From positions 1 to 5,381 of the forward strand of contig JAPHTE010000276.1 in assembly GCA_026196445.1 (NCBI GenBank): a stretch of 5,381 nt of DNA, read 5' to 3'. The position numbers and the translations under genes were made by a program. This document shows, one piece after another, positions 1-5,218 of this stretch. The stretch's first letter is position 1, and every line of letters begins with the position of its first letter. This DNA is from Lysobacterales bacterium. Lineage in GTDB: Bacteria; Pseudomonadota; Gammaproteobacteria; Xanthomonadales; SZUA-36. The notes under the pieces were generated by a model. That model saw nothing but the letters and a program-made list of their open reading frames with translations, was not told where the DNA came from and ran no database searches.

Positions 1-647
1 ACTTCAACGATGCGCAAAAGGGTGGCAAACGGGTCTCGCTGGCTGACCTGATCGTATTGGGTGGCGCCGCTGCTATCGAAAAGGCCGCCAGCAACGCCGG
101 TCAGGATGTTCAGGTTCCATTTACTGCGGGCCGGGCGGATGCCTCGCAGGCGCAGACCGATGTGGAATCTTTCGCCTTGCTCGAACCCCGCGCTGACGGC
201 TTCCGTAACTACTACGGCAGCGGCAGCCGCCTGTCGCCTACCGTGGCGCTGGTCGACCGGGCTAACCTGCTGTCGCTGACGGTACCCGAAATGACCGCGC
301 TGGTCGGCGGATTGCGGGTCCTGGATGCCAACACCGGCGGTGCCGATCACGGTGTTTTCACGGACCGTCCAGGTACGTTGAGCACCGATTTCTTCGTCAA
401 CCTGCTCGACATGTCGACGCAGTGGCGTAAATCGGACCAGGACGAGGGCATCTACGAGGGCCGCGACCGCGCCTCTGGCGAGTTGAAATGGACCGCCACA
501 CCGGTCGACCTCGTATTTGGATCACACGCAGAACTGCGGGCCATTGCCGAATTTTACGCGGCCAATGACGGGCAGGATGTGTTCACGCAGGACTTTGTCG
601 ATGCATGGACCAAGGTCATGACTCTCGACCGTTTTGACCTGAACTGA
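1..647 (+). CDS. katG: Catalase-peroxidase KatG, C-terminal part (5' end outside window)
   Basis: This is the last 214 codons of a bifunctional haem catalase-peroxidase, which removes hydrogen peroxide by disproportionation or with an electron donor. The reading frame is open from position 3 and ends at TGA 645-647. Recognisable family blocks are VSLADLIVLGGAAAIEKAA, VPFTAGRADASQAQTDVESF, LEPRADGFRNY, ANLLSLTVPEMTALVGGLRVL, GTLSTDFFVNLLDM and the ending FVDAWTKVMTLDRFDLN. These belong to the second, C-terminal peroxidase-like domain, which does not bind haem but supports the active N-terminal domain. Full-length family members are about 720-740 residues, so roughly the first 500 lie upstream of the window, including the haem ligand and the Trp-Tyr-Met adduct. 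No frameshift or early stop is visible. A strong intrinsic terminator follows, so this is the end of its transcription unit. Assignment is very secure. Confidence 0.95.
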   Translation, partial: FNDAQKGGKRVSLADLIVLGGAAAIEKAASNAGQDVQVPFTAGRADASQAQTDVESFALLEPRADGFRNYYGSGSRLSPTVALVDRANLLSLTVPEMTALVGGLRVLDANTGGADHGVFTDRPGTLSTDFFVNLLDMSTQWRKSDQDEGIYEGRDRASGELKWTATPVDLVFGSHAELRAIAEFYAANDGQDVFTQDFVDAWTKVMTLDRFDLN

Positions 648-725
648 CAGCGAGGACCATGGCGCGCATCAGCCACTGAAAATCCTGGCTGTATAAAGCG
701 CCGGGTCATGCAGTCAGCAAACCGG

Positions 726-767
726 GGCCGGGCTCATTTTCAATTCGAAGATGAGCCCGGCCTTTTT
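726..767 (+). terminator. Rho-independent terminator after katG
   Basis: A perfect 12-bp inverted repeat, GGCCGGGCTCAT at 726-737 and ATGAGCCCGGCC at 751-762, can be extended inward by four pairs (one G-T) to a 16-bp stem with a 5-nt loop at 742-746. A run of five T follows at 763-767. This is the classic stem plus U-tract, placed 79 bases after the katG stop. The upstream flank has only three A residues (719-721), so termination of minus-strand transcripts is unlikely. Confidence 0.88.
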
Positions 768-779
768 ATACCCGGCCAG

Positions 780-807
780 GTGACAGATTGGCATTTGATT
801 GCATAAT
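780..807 (+). promoter_or_regulatory. Candidate sigma70 promoter for arcA
   Basis: GTGACA at 780-785 matches the -35 consensus at 5 of 6 bases and CATAAT at 802-807 matches the -10 consensus at 5 of 6, with a 16-bp spacer. The predicted transcript start near 814 would give a leader of about 57 nt before the arcA ATG. It sits directly after the katG terminator, as expected if arcA is transcribed independently. The assignment is by consensus only. A TTGAT half of an FNR/ANR box lies at 795-799 in the spacer, but the partner half is missing. Confidence 0.5.
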
Positions 808-870
808 TGGTGAACATGGTCTTGTGATTTACCGTCGAGTTGGATATTCCGCAATCAGGAGAAAGTAGAA

Positions 871-2097
871 ATGGCAAAGATTTTGGGCGCAAACTCCGAG
901 GTTGGCGTGTTGAAAACCGTCATGGTCTGCCGTCCGGGTTTGGCCCATGAAAGGCTCACCCCGAGCAACTGTTCTGACCTGCTTTATGACGACGTGATTT
1001 GGGTGGAACAGGCCAGGCGTGACCACCGGGATTTTGTGTCCAAGATGGAAGACCGGGGCGTCAGGGTGCTGGAAATGCACGACCTGCTCGAACAGGTACT
1101 TGATATTCCCGCAGGGCGCAAGTACATACTCGATCACAGGATCATACCGGGCTACGTCGGTGTGCTGATGGCCAGGGAAGCGCGCCCGTGGCTGGATGAA
1201 ATGCCCTCCCGGCAGCTCGCCCGTCACCTGATTGGTGGTATTGCGCCCAGCGAGTTGCCATTCCCCCACGAAAGCATCTTCACGTCGTTCCTGGACGACG
1301 ACGGGTTTGTACTGGCGCCGCTTCCCAACAGTACGTATACACGTGATACCACCTGCTGGATTTATGGTGGTGTCACGCTTAACCCCATGTTCTGGCCAGC
1401 CCGTAAGCAGGAAACCCTGCTAACCGCCGCTATATACAAGTACCATCCCTTCTTCGCCGAAAAAGAGTTTGAGGTCTGGTGGGGCGATTCGGAAGTCGAC
1501 CAGAAACTGGCCTTTATCGAAGGCGGGGACGTGATGCCGGTGGGCAATGGCTGTGTATTGATCGGCATGGGTGAACGCACCACGTCACAGGCAGCCAGCC
1601 AGTTGGCCCAGGCCCTGTTTGCCAAGGGCGCCGCAGAGCGCGTCGTCGCCTGCCAGATGCCGCATTCACGCGCCGCCATGCATCTCGATACCATCTTCTC
1701 CCTGTGTGACGTCGACAAGGCCACCGCCTACCTGGAAGTATGCGACAGGCTCCGCTGTTACAGCATCCGTCCTGGAGACAAAGAAGGCGACCTGGATGTA
1801 CGGCTTGAAAAAGGACACCTGATCCAGGTGACGGCAGAGTGCCTGGGTATCAAAAAACTGGACGTTGTACAAACCGGCGGCAACCGCTACCAGCAGGAAA
1901 GGGAGCAGTGGGACGACGGTAACAACGTGGTAGCCCTGTCCCCGGGTGTGGTGATCGGATACGACAGGAATACTTATACCAATACCCTGTTACGCAAGGC
2001 TGGCATCGAAGTCATCACCATTTCTGCCTCCGAACTCGGGCGTGGGCGTGGCGGTGGTCATTGCATGACCTGTCCGATCGAACGAGAGCCTGTCTGA
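871..2097 (+). CDS. arcA: Arginine deiminase
   Basis: Cytoplasmic hydrolase converting L-arginine to L-citrulline and ammonia, the first step of the arginine deiminase pathway. The 408-residue length is normal (P. aeruginosa ArcA is 418). All guanidino-modifying-enzyme signatures are present: NCSDLLYDDVIW near 33-44, TRD with Asp159, EGGD with Glu217, MHLDTIF with His271 and Asp273, and GRGRGGGHCMTCP with catalytic Cys398. These align with Pseudomonas Asp166, Glu224, His278, Asp280 and Cys406 with a constant 7-8 residue offset; Arg393 corresponds to the mobile Arg401. The whole active site is therefore intact. The ATG at 871 is preceded by AGGAGA (857-862) at 8-nt spacing, which fixes the start. 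No arcB, arcC or arcD is in the window, so the usual partners (ornithine carbamoyltransferase, carbamate kinase, arginine/ornithine antiporter) must be elsewhere or absent. No convincing terminator follows. Confidence 0.97.
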   Translation: MAKILGANSEVGVLKTVMVCRPGLAHERLTPSNCSDLLYDDVIWVEQARRDHRDFVSKMEDRGVRVLEMHDLLEQVLDIPAGRKYILDHRIIPGYVGVLMAREARPWLDEMPSRQLARHLIGGIAPSELPFPHESIFTSFLDDDGFVLAPLPNSTYTRDTTCWIYGGVTLNPMFWPARKQETLLTAAIYKYHPFFAEKEFEVWWGDSEVDQKLAFIEGGDVMPVGNGCVLIGMGERTTSQAASQLAQALFAKGAAERVVACQMPHSRAAMHLDTIFSLCDVDKATAYLEVCDRLRCYSIRPGDKEGDLDVRLEKGHLIQVTAECLGIKKLDVVQTGGNRYQQEREQWDDGNNVVALSPGVVIGYDRNTYTNTLLRKAGIEVITISASELGRGRGGGHCMTCPIEREPV

Positions 2098-2165
2098 ATG
2101 CACCTGGCTTGCCGCCGTAATTAACGTACAAAATGGTAAAAAACGTAAATAAATCCCCGATCTGG

Positions 2166-2185
2166 CTACAAATACTACAAATACT
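2166..2185 (+). repeat. 9-bp tandem repeat, two copies
   Basis: CTACAAATA occurs twice head to tail (2166-2174 and 2175-2183), followed by CT that begins a third unit. It lies 226-245 bases upstream of the ATPase operon start, in AT-rich DNA. It could be an operator with two direct binding sites or simply slippage-derived sequence; no known regulator motif is recognised. Confidence 0.6.
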
Positions 2186-2314
2186 GTCAATTTTGGCAGC
2201 AGATTAATGACCCCTGCACAGGTATAAAACACATATCGTTGTTTGCATTTGGTTTTTTGATGCAGATGCCTTGGCAATTTGCCGGAAAAAATGGTTAAGG
2301 GGTGACCATCCGAA

Positions 2315-2407
2315 ATGTTCATTCAATATGTGAATTCCCGCGCAGTGATCGCGTCATTCCTGGATAGACGCAAGACCGCTGTGTGGAAGAATACGATGGC
2401 GGTGTAA
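2315..2407 (+). CDS. Possible 30-residue leader peptide ORF upstream of the ATPase operon
   Basis: The ATG at 2315 opens 30 codons ending at TAA 2405-2407. It is preceded by TAAGG-GGTGA at 2296-2305, a near-complete match to the 16S anti-Shine-Dalgarno complement at good spacing. The peptide begins MFIQYVNSRAVIASFLDRR and shows no known domain or clear membrane segment. The stop lies only three bases before the ATG of the next gene and in the same reading frame (TAA CGC ATG), so it could couple translation or be an N-terminal segment cut off by a stop codon. The downstream gene has only a weak GGCGGT (2398-2403) as its own ribosome binding site, which makes coupling plausible. The ORF is short, so chance is a real alternative. 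Confidence 0.33.
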   Translation: MFIQYVNSRAVIASFLDRRKTAVWKNTMAV

Positions 2408-2410
2408 CGC

Positions 2411-3967
2411 ATGTCCCTGGCATCAAATCAATTGTCGTCTGCCGTCAAAGCGGCCCCGCACGAACCTGTTGCCAAGCAGGAGGACCCGGGTATCCTGCTG
2501 GGACGTATTGCAGTTTATGCCGGCGTTCTTAGCGTAGACAAAGTCAAAAATGCCCTGACGGCCTGGCAAGCGGAACCCGGTGGACAGGATTTCGGGTCAT
2601 TCCTGGTGGCTGAAAATTACCTCGGCCAGGAAACACTCGCCAAGCTTGTGAACACGCGCGACAAGTACCTGCAACAGCAGGGCGCGGTCAATGGTGATGC
2701 GGAAATCAAACCGGTCAAACCACCGGTAGCCGACACTGAAGCGGCCGTGACGACGCAACCCGCGCGTGAGCCGGGGCCGCCACCCGGCAATGTCGCGAAG
2801 CCACAGAGCCCTACTCCGGCAGACAACCCGGTACAGGATGTCAAACCCGACTTCAGGACCATGACGCCTGAAAAGAAAGAACATGATGAAGAAGTTCAAC
2901 CAGACCGCTTGCACTATGGTCCGGGTGTAACCCTTCAGGACCTCTTGCAACAAACCATGGAACTGAACGCCAGCGATCTGCACGTCCACAGCGGGGCGTC
3001 TCTGCGTGTTCGTCTTAATGGTGACATCTGTGACGGCACGTCGACTGTCCTTGAACCGGAGGAGTGTGAAACACTCATCAAGGATATTTTGAACGAACAA
3101 CAACTTAAACGCCTGGAAGAGGAGCACCAGGTCGACTTCGCCTACGATATTCCGGGCGTCGGCCGCTTTCGCGCAAATGCCTACAAACAACGACGTGGCA
3201 TTGATGCGGTATTCCGCACCATCAAGCCTAAACCACCTACCCTGGCTGAACTTGGGCTGCCTGAGGACCTGGAGCGCTTCACCGATTACCACCAGGGTCT
3301 GATGTTGTTTACCGGGCCGGCAAGTTGTGGCAAGACTTCGACCATGGCGGCCATGGTGGACTTGATCAACAAGCGCCGATCGGACCACATTCTCACGATC
3401 GAAGACCCCATTGAGTTTGTCCACACTTCGGCGACATGCAATGTCACTCAGCGAGAAGCAGGTTTGCACACTGACTCATATCTCAAGGCGCTTCGTGCGG
3501 CACTGCGCGAGGACCCGGATATCATCGTCATTGGCGAGCTACGTGACCTGGAGACCATTTCACTGGCCCTGACCGCCGCTGAAACCGGCCACCTCGTGAT
3601 GGGAACACTTCACACGTCAAACGCTATTCGCACGGTGAACCGCTTGCTCAGCGTTTTTCCAATAGACCAGCAGGCGCAAATCCGGATAATGATGTCAGAG
3701 ACCCTCAAGGTCGTTATATCGCAGCGTCTTGCCAACCGGGCCGACGGCAAGGGCCGCGTCGCTGCACTCGAGGTTCTGATCAACAACAGTGCAGTCGGCA
3801 ATCTTATCCGTGAATCCCGTACTCATCAGATCAAGTCATTCATGCAAACCGGCGCGGCCCAGGGCCAGCGCCTTCTTGATTCATCGCTGGCCAAACTGCT
3901 GAAAGCCAGGGTGATCACCATGAGAGAAGCGATGAAGCACGCCGATGAGCCTGATTATTTCAAATGA
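2411..3967 (+). CDS. PilT-family type IV pilus ATPase with N-terminal MshEN/GspE-N-like extension
   Basis: Hexameric secretion-type ATPase expected at the inner-membrane base of a type IV pilus, where PilT proteins drive pilus disassembly and retraction. Residues about 27-87 form two tandem motifs of the MshEN/GspE-N kind (LLGRIAVYAGVLSVDKVKNA and DFGSFLVAENYLGQETLAKL). Residues about 95-150 are a proline-rich linker, and about 165-518 are a complete PilT core. The core has ASDLHVH (187-193), GVGRFRANAY, P-loop GPASCGKT (302-309), Asp box TIEDPIEF (329-336), Walker B IIVIGELRD (371-379), TGH plus GTLHTSN (392-404) and NLIRE (464-468). PilT is usually about 345-370 residues, so about 150 are extra. 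The P-loop fits GxxxxGK[ST] but differs from the usual GPTGSGKS. It is the first gene of an operon; its TGA ends 12 bases before the next start. The PilU hallmarks (GEIRTRE, ATLHANN) are absent, so PilT is the better family name. Confidence 0.93.
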   Translation: MSLASNQLSSAVKAAPHEPVAKQEDPGILLGRIAVYAGVLSVDKVKNALTAWQAEPGGQDFGSFLVAENYLGQETLAKLVNTRDKYLQQQGAVNGDAEIKPVKPPVADTEAAVTTQPAREPGPPPGNVAKPQSPTPADNPVQDVKPDFRTMTPEKKEHDEEVQPDRLHYGPGVTLQDLLQQTMELNASDLHVHSGASLRVRLNGDICDGTSTVLEPEECETLIKDILNEQQLKRLEEEHQVDFAYDIPGVGRFRANAYKQRRGIDAVFRTIKPKPPTLAELGLPEDLERFTDYHQGLMLFTGPASCGKTSTMAAMVDLINKRRSDHILTIEDPIEFVHTSATCNVTQREAGLHTDSYLKALRAALREDPDIIVIGELRDLETISLALTAAETGHLVMGTLHTSNAIRTVNRLLSVFPIDQQAQIRIMMSETLKVVISQRLANRADGKGRVAALEVLINNSAVGNLIRESRTHQIKSFMQTGAAQGQRLLDSSLAKLLKARVITMREAMKHADEPDYFK

Positions 3968-3968
3968 C

Positions 3969-3982
3969 AGGAGAATCTCTTG
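3969..3982 (+). promoter_or_regulatory. Ribosome binding site fixing a TTG start
   Basis: AGGAG at 3969-3973 stands six bases before TTG at 3980-3982. The nearby ATG at 3993 is out of frame, and the TTG start gives the normal PilT N-terminus (MARIDELFRYLKEKKGSDLH). The rare start codon is therefore well supported and may lower expression of the second ATPase relative to the first. Confidence 0.8.
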
Positions 3983-5065
3983 GCCAGGATCGATGAACTA
4001 TTCCGTTATCTGAAAGAGAAAAAGGGGTCCGATCTCCACCTGCTGGCGTCGCAAACACCCCGCGTGCGAATCCACGGCAAGCTGGCGGACGTCGAAGGCT
4101 GGGAACCTCTCCCGGATGAGGAACTGACGGAACTGTTGCATGAAATTTCGCCCCGGGAAGAATGGGCAGAATACGAGTCTTGCGGAGATATCGACTTTGC
4201 CTACGGGCTGCCGGGCGTAGGCCGGTTTCGCGTCAATTACCTGCGCCAGCACCAGGGCGCCGCGGCGGTCTTCCGTATCATCCCGGAGAAAATTCTCACT
4301 TTTGACGAACTCAACATGCCAGAACCGATCCGCAAGCTGGCTTACCTTGAACGCGGCCTGGTCCTGGTCACCGGGCCGACCGGTTCCGGAAAGTCCACCA
4401 CCCTGGCATCGATCATCAACGAGATCAACGAGAACTTCAGCAAACACATCGTCACCATTGAAGACCCGGTGGAGTTTGTCCACGCCAATAAGAAGAGCGT
4501 GCTGTCACAACGCGAAGTCGGCCACGATACTGCCAGCTTCAGCGAGGCACTGAAGGTCGCCATACGGCAAAATGCTGACGTCATCATGGTGGGCGAGATG
4601 CGCGACCTGGAAACGATCAGCCTGGCCATCACAGCGGCGGAAATGGGGATCCTGGTGTTTGGAACCCTGCACACCAGTAATGCGACAAAAACCATCGACC
4701 GGATTGTAAATTCGTTTCCTGCCAGCCAGCAGTCCCAGATACGTACCATCCTGGCTGATTCGATCTGCGCGGTCGTCTCTCAACTCCTGTTGCCGACTGC
4801 CGACAACAACGGCCGCTGCGCCGCTTTTGAAATCCTTTTGCGAACGAACAGCCTGCCCAACATCATCCGTGAGAGCAATACGACGATGCTGGTATCTGTG
4901 ATCCATGGAGGCCGTAATAAAGGGATGTGCACGATGGACGACTCACTTTTTGCCTTGGCTGACAAAGGCAAGGTCGACGTTGAAGTTGCAATGGCTAAAG
5001 CGAGCGACAGGTCCAGCTTCCAATCACTGGCCAGACGGCAAGCGCGGCTGCAGGGTCATGCCTAG
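3980..5065 (+). CDS. pilT: Twitching motility / pilus retraction ATPase PilT (second paralogue)
   Basis: Type IV pilus retraction-type ATPase of 361 residues, close to standard PilT length, with no N-terminal extension. Visible motifs are GSDLHLLA (16-23), GVGRFRVNYLRQHQG (79-93, arginine-rich inter-subunit region), canonical P-loop GPTGSGKST (132-140), Asp box TIEDPVEF (159-166), SQREVG (176-181), Walker B VIMVGEMRD (201-209), GTLHTSN (228-234) and NIIRE (294-298). Two departures stand out. The usual DPD before Walker B reads NAD (198-200), and the usual TGHLV before the second histidine reads MGILV (222-226), losing the first His-box histidine. The gene is co-directional with the longer paralogue, 12 bases after its stop, so the pair is surely one transcript. 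By synteny it sits where PilU follows PilT in Pseudomonas, yet it lacks the PilU signatures GEIRTRE and ATLHANN. The function inferred is pilus retraction, alone or mixed with its neighbour. No pilB, pilC, pilM-Q or pilin gene is in view. Confidence 0.93.
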   Translation: MARIDELFRYLKEKKGSDLHLLASQTPRVRIHGKLADVEGWEPLPDEELTELLHEISPREEWAEYESCGDIDFAYGLPGVGRFRVNYLRQHQGAAAVFRIIPEKILTFDELNMPEPIRKLAYLERGLVLVTGPTGSGKSTTLASIINEINENFSKHIVTIEDPVEFVHANKKSVLSQREVGHDTASFSEALKVAIRQNADVIMVGEMRDLETISLAITAAEMGILVFGTLHTSNATKTIDRIVNSFPASQQSQIRTILADSICAVVSQLLLPTADNNGRCAAFEILLRTNSLPNIIRESNTTMLVSVIHGGRNKGMCTMDDSLFALADKGKVDVEVAMAKASDRSSFQSLARRQARLQGHA

Positions 5066-5075
5066 CACCTGACGT

Positions 5076-5120
5076 GAAATTGACGTAGATCACACTGTTG
5101 CCAATCATGTGGTTTAATAT
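5076..5120 (+). promoter_or_regulatory. Candidate CRP/Vfr-type activator site with a -10 element
   Basis: The 22 bases at 5076-5097 match the symmetric CRP consensus at 15 positions by hand count, including an unbroken TAGATCACA; the left half is degenerate (ATTGA for TGTGA). A -10-like TAATAT at 5115-5120 (overlapping TTTAAT at 5113-5118) would start transcripts near 5127, placing the site centre about 41 bases upstream, the class II CRP position. An alternative sigma70 reading is TTGACG (5080-5085) with AATCAT (5103-5108) at 17-bp spacing. Either would drive the receiver-like gene at 5219. This is a consensus match only. Confidence 0.38.
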
Positions 5121-5218
5121 TGTTTTGGAACCAAAAACTTTAATGGTTTGACCTGTAAGAACAAGAATAGTGATTTGAAATGGGTTCAACTTAACTTAAA
5201 TAATAAGCACGCACGGCT

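Larger units (their letters stand above)
2098..2410 (+). other. AT-rich intergenic region between arcA and the pilus ATPase operon
   Basis: These 313 bases are visibly richer in A and T than the flanking genes and carry no full-size gene on either strand. They contain a 9-bp perfect tandem repeat (2166-2185), a -10-like TATAAA at 2223-2228 without a good -35 at normal spacing, a TTGGCA at 2193-2198, a short palindrome GGCAA-T-TTGCC at 2273-2283, and a weak TGCAT/ATGCA inverted repeat (2244-2248 and 2260-2264). No G+C-rich stem with a T-tract was found after arcA. The promoter of the ATPase operon most probably lies here, but I cannot place it. Confidence 0.4.

Noticed and set aside
795..808. 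FNR/ANR box for anaerobic control of arcA
   Set aside because: The TTGAT half is present, but the other half reads TAATT instead of ATCAA, so a dimer site is not supported.
829..1269. Minus-strand frame of 146 codons opposite the start of arcA
   Set aside because: Shadow of the well-supported arcA reading frame; no domain is visible.
2193..2209. Sigma54 promoter (TGGCA element) upstream of the ATPase operon
   Set aside because: The -24 GG is present, but no GC occurs at the required -12 spacing; the same fails for the TTGGCA at 2271.
1990..2322. Minus-strand frame of 110 codons covering the arcA end and the intergenic region
   Set aside because: It overlaps the catalytic C-terminus of arcA, has no good ribosome binding site seen, and the peptide resembles no known family; treated as chance.
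2597..3469. Long open frame on the minus strand opposite the first ATPase (290 codons)
   Set aside because: It lies fully inside a gene with clear P-loop ATPase motifs, shows no recognisable domain, and arises from the codon bias of the plus-strand gene.
3998..4906. Several overlapping minus-strand frames opposite the second ATPase
   Set aside because: All mirror the conserved PilT core on the plus strand and lack recognisable motifs.
3980..5065. Naming the second ATPase PilU from its position after a PilT-like gene
   Set aside because: PilU hallmarks (GEIRTRE, ATLHANN) are absent, and the Walker B and LHT regions are PilT-like.
5121..5138. Terminator hairpin after the second ATPase (TTTTGG / CCAAAA)
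   Set aside because: The arms are separated by two bases only, the stem is AT-rich and no T-tract follows, so it does not look like an intrinsic terminator.
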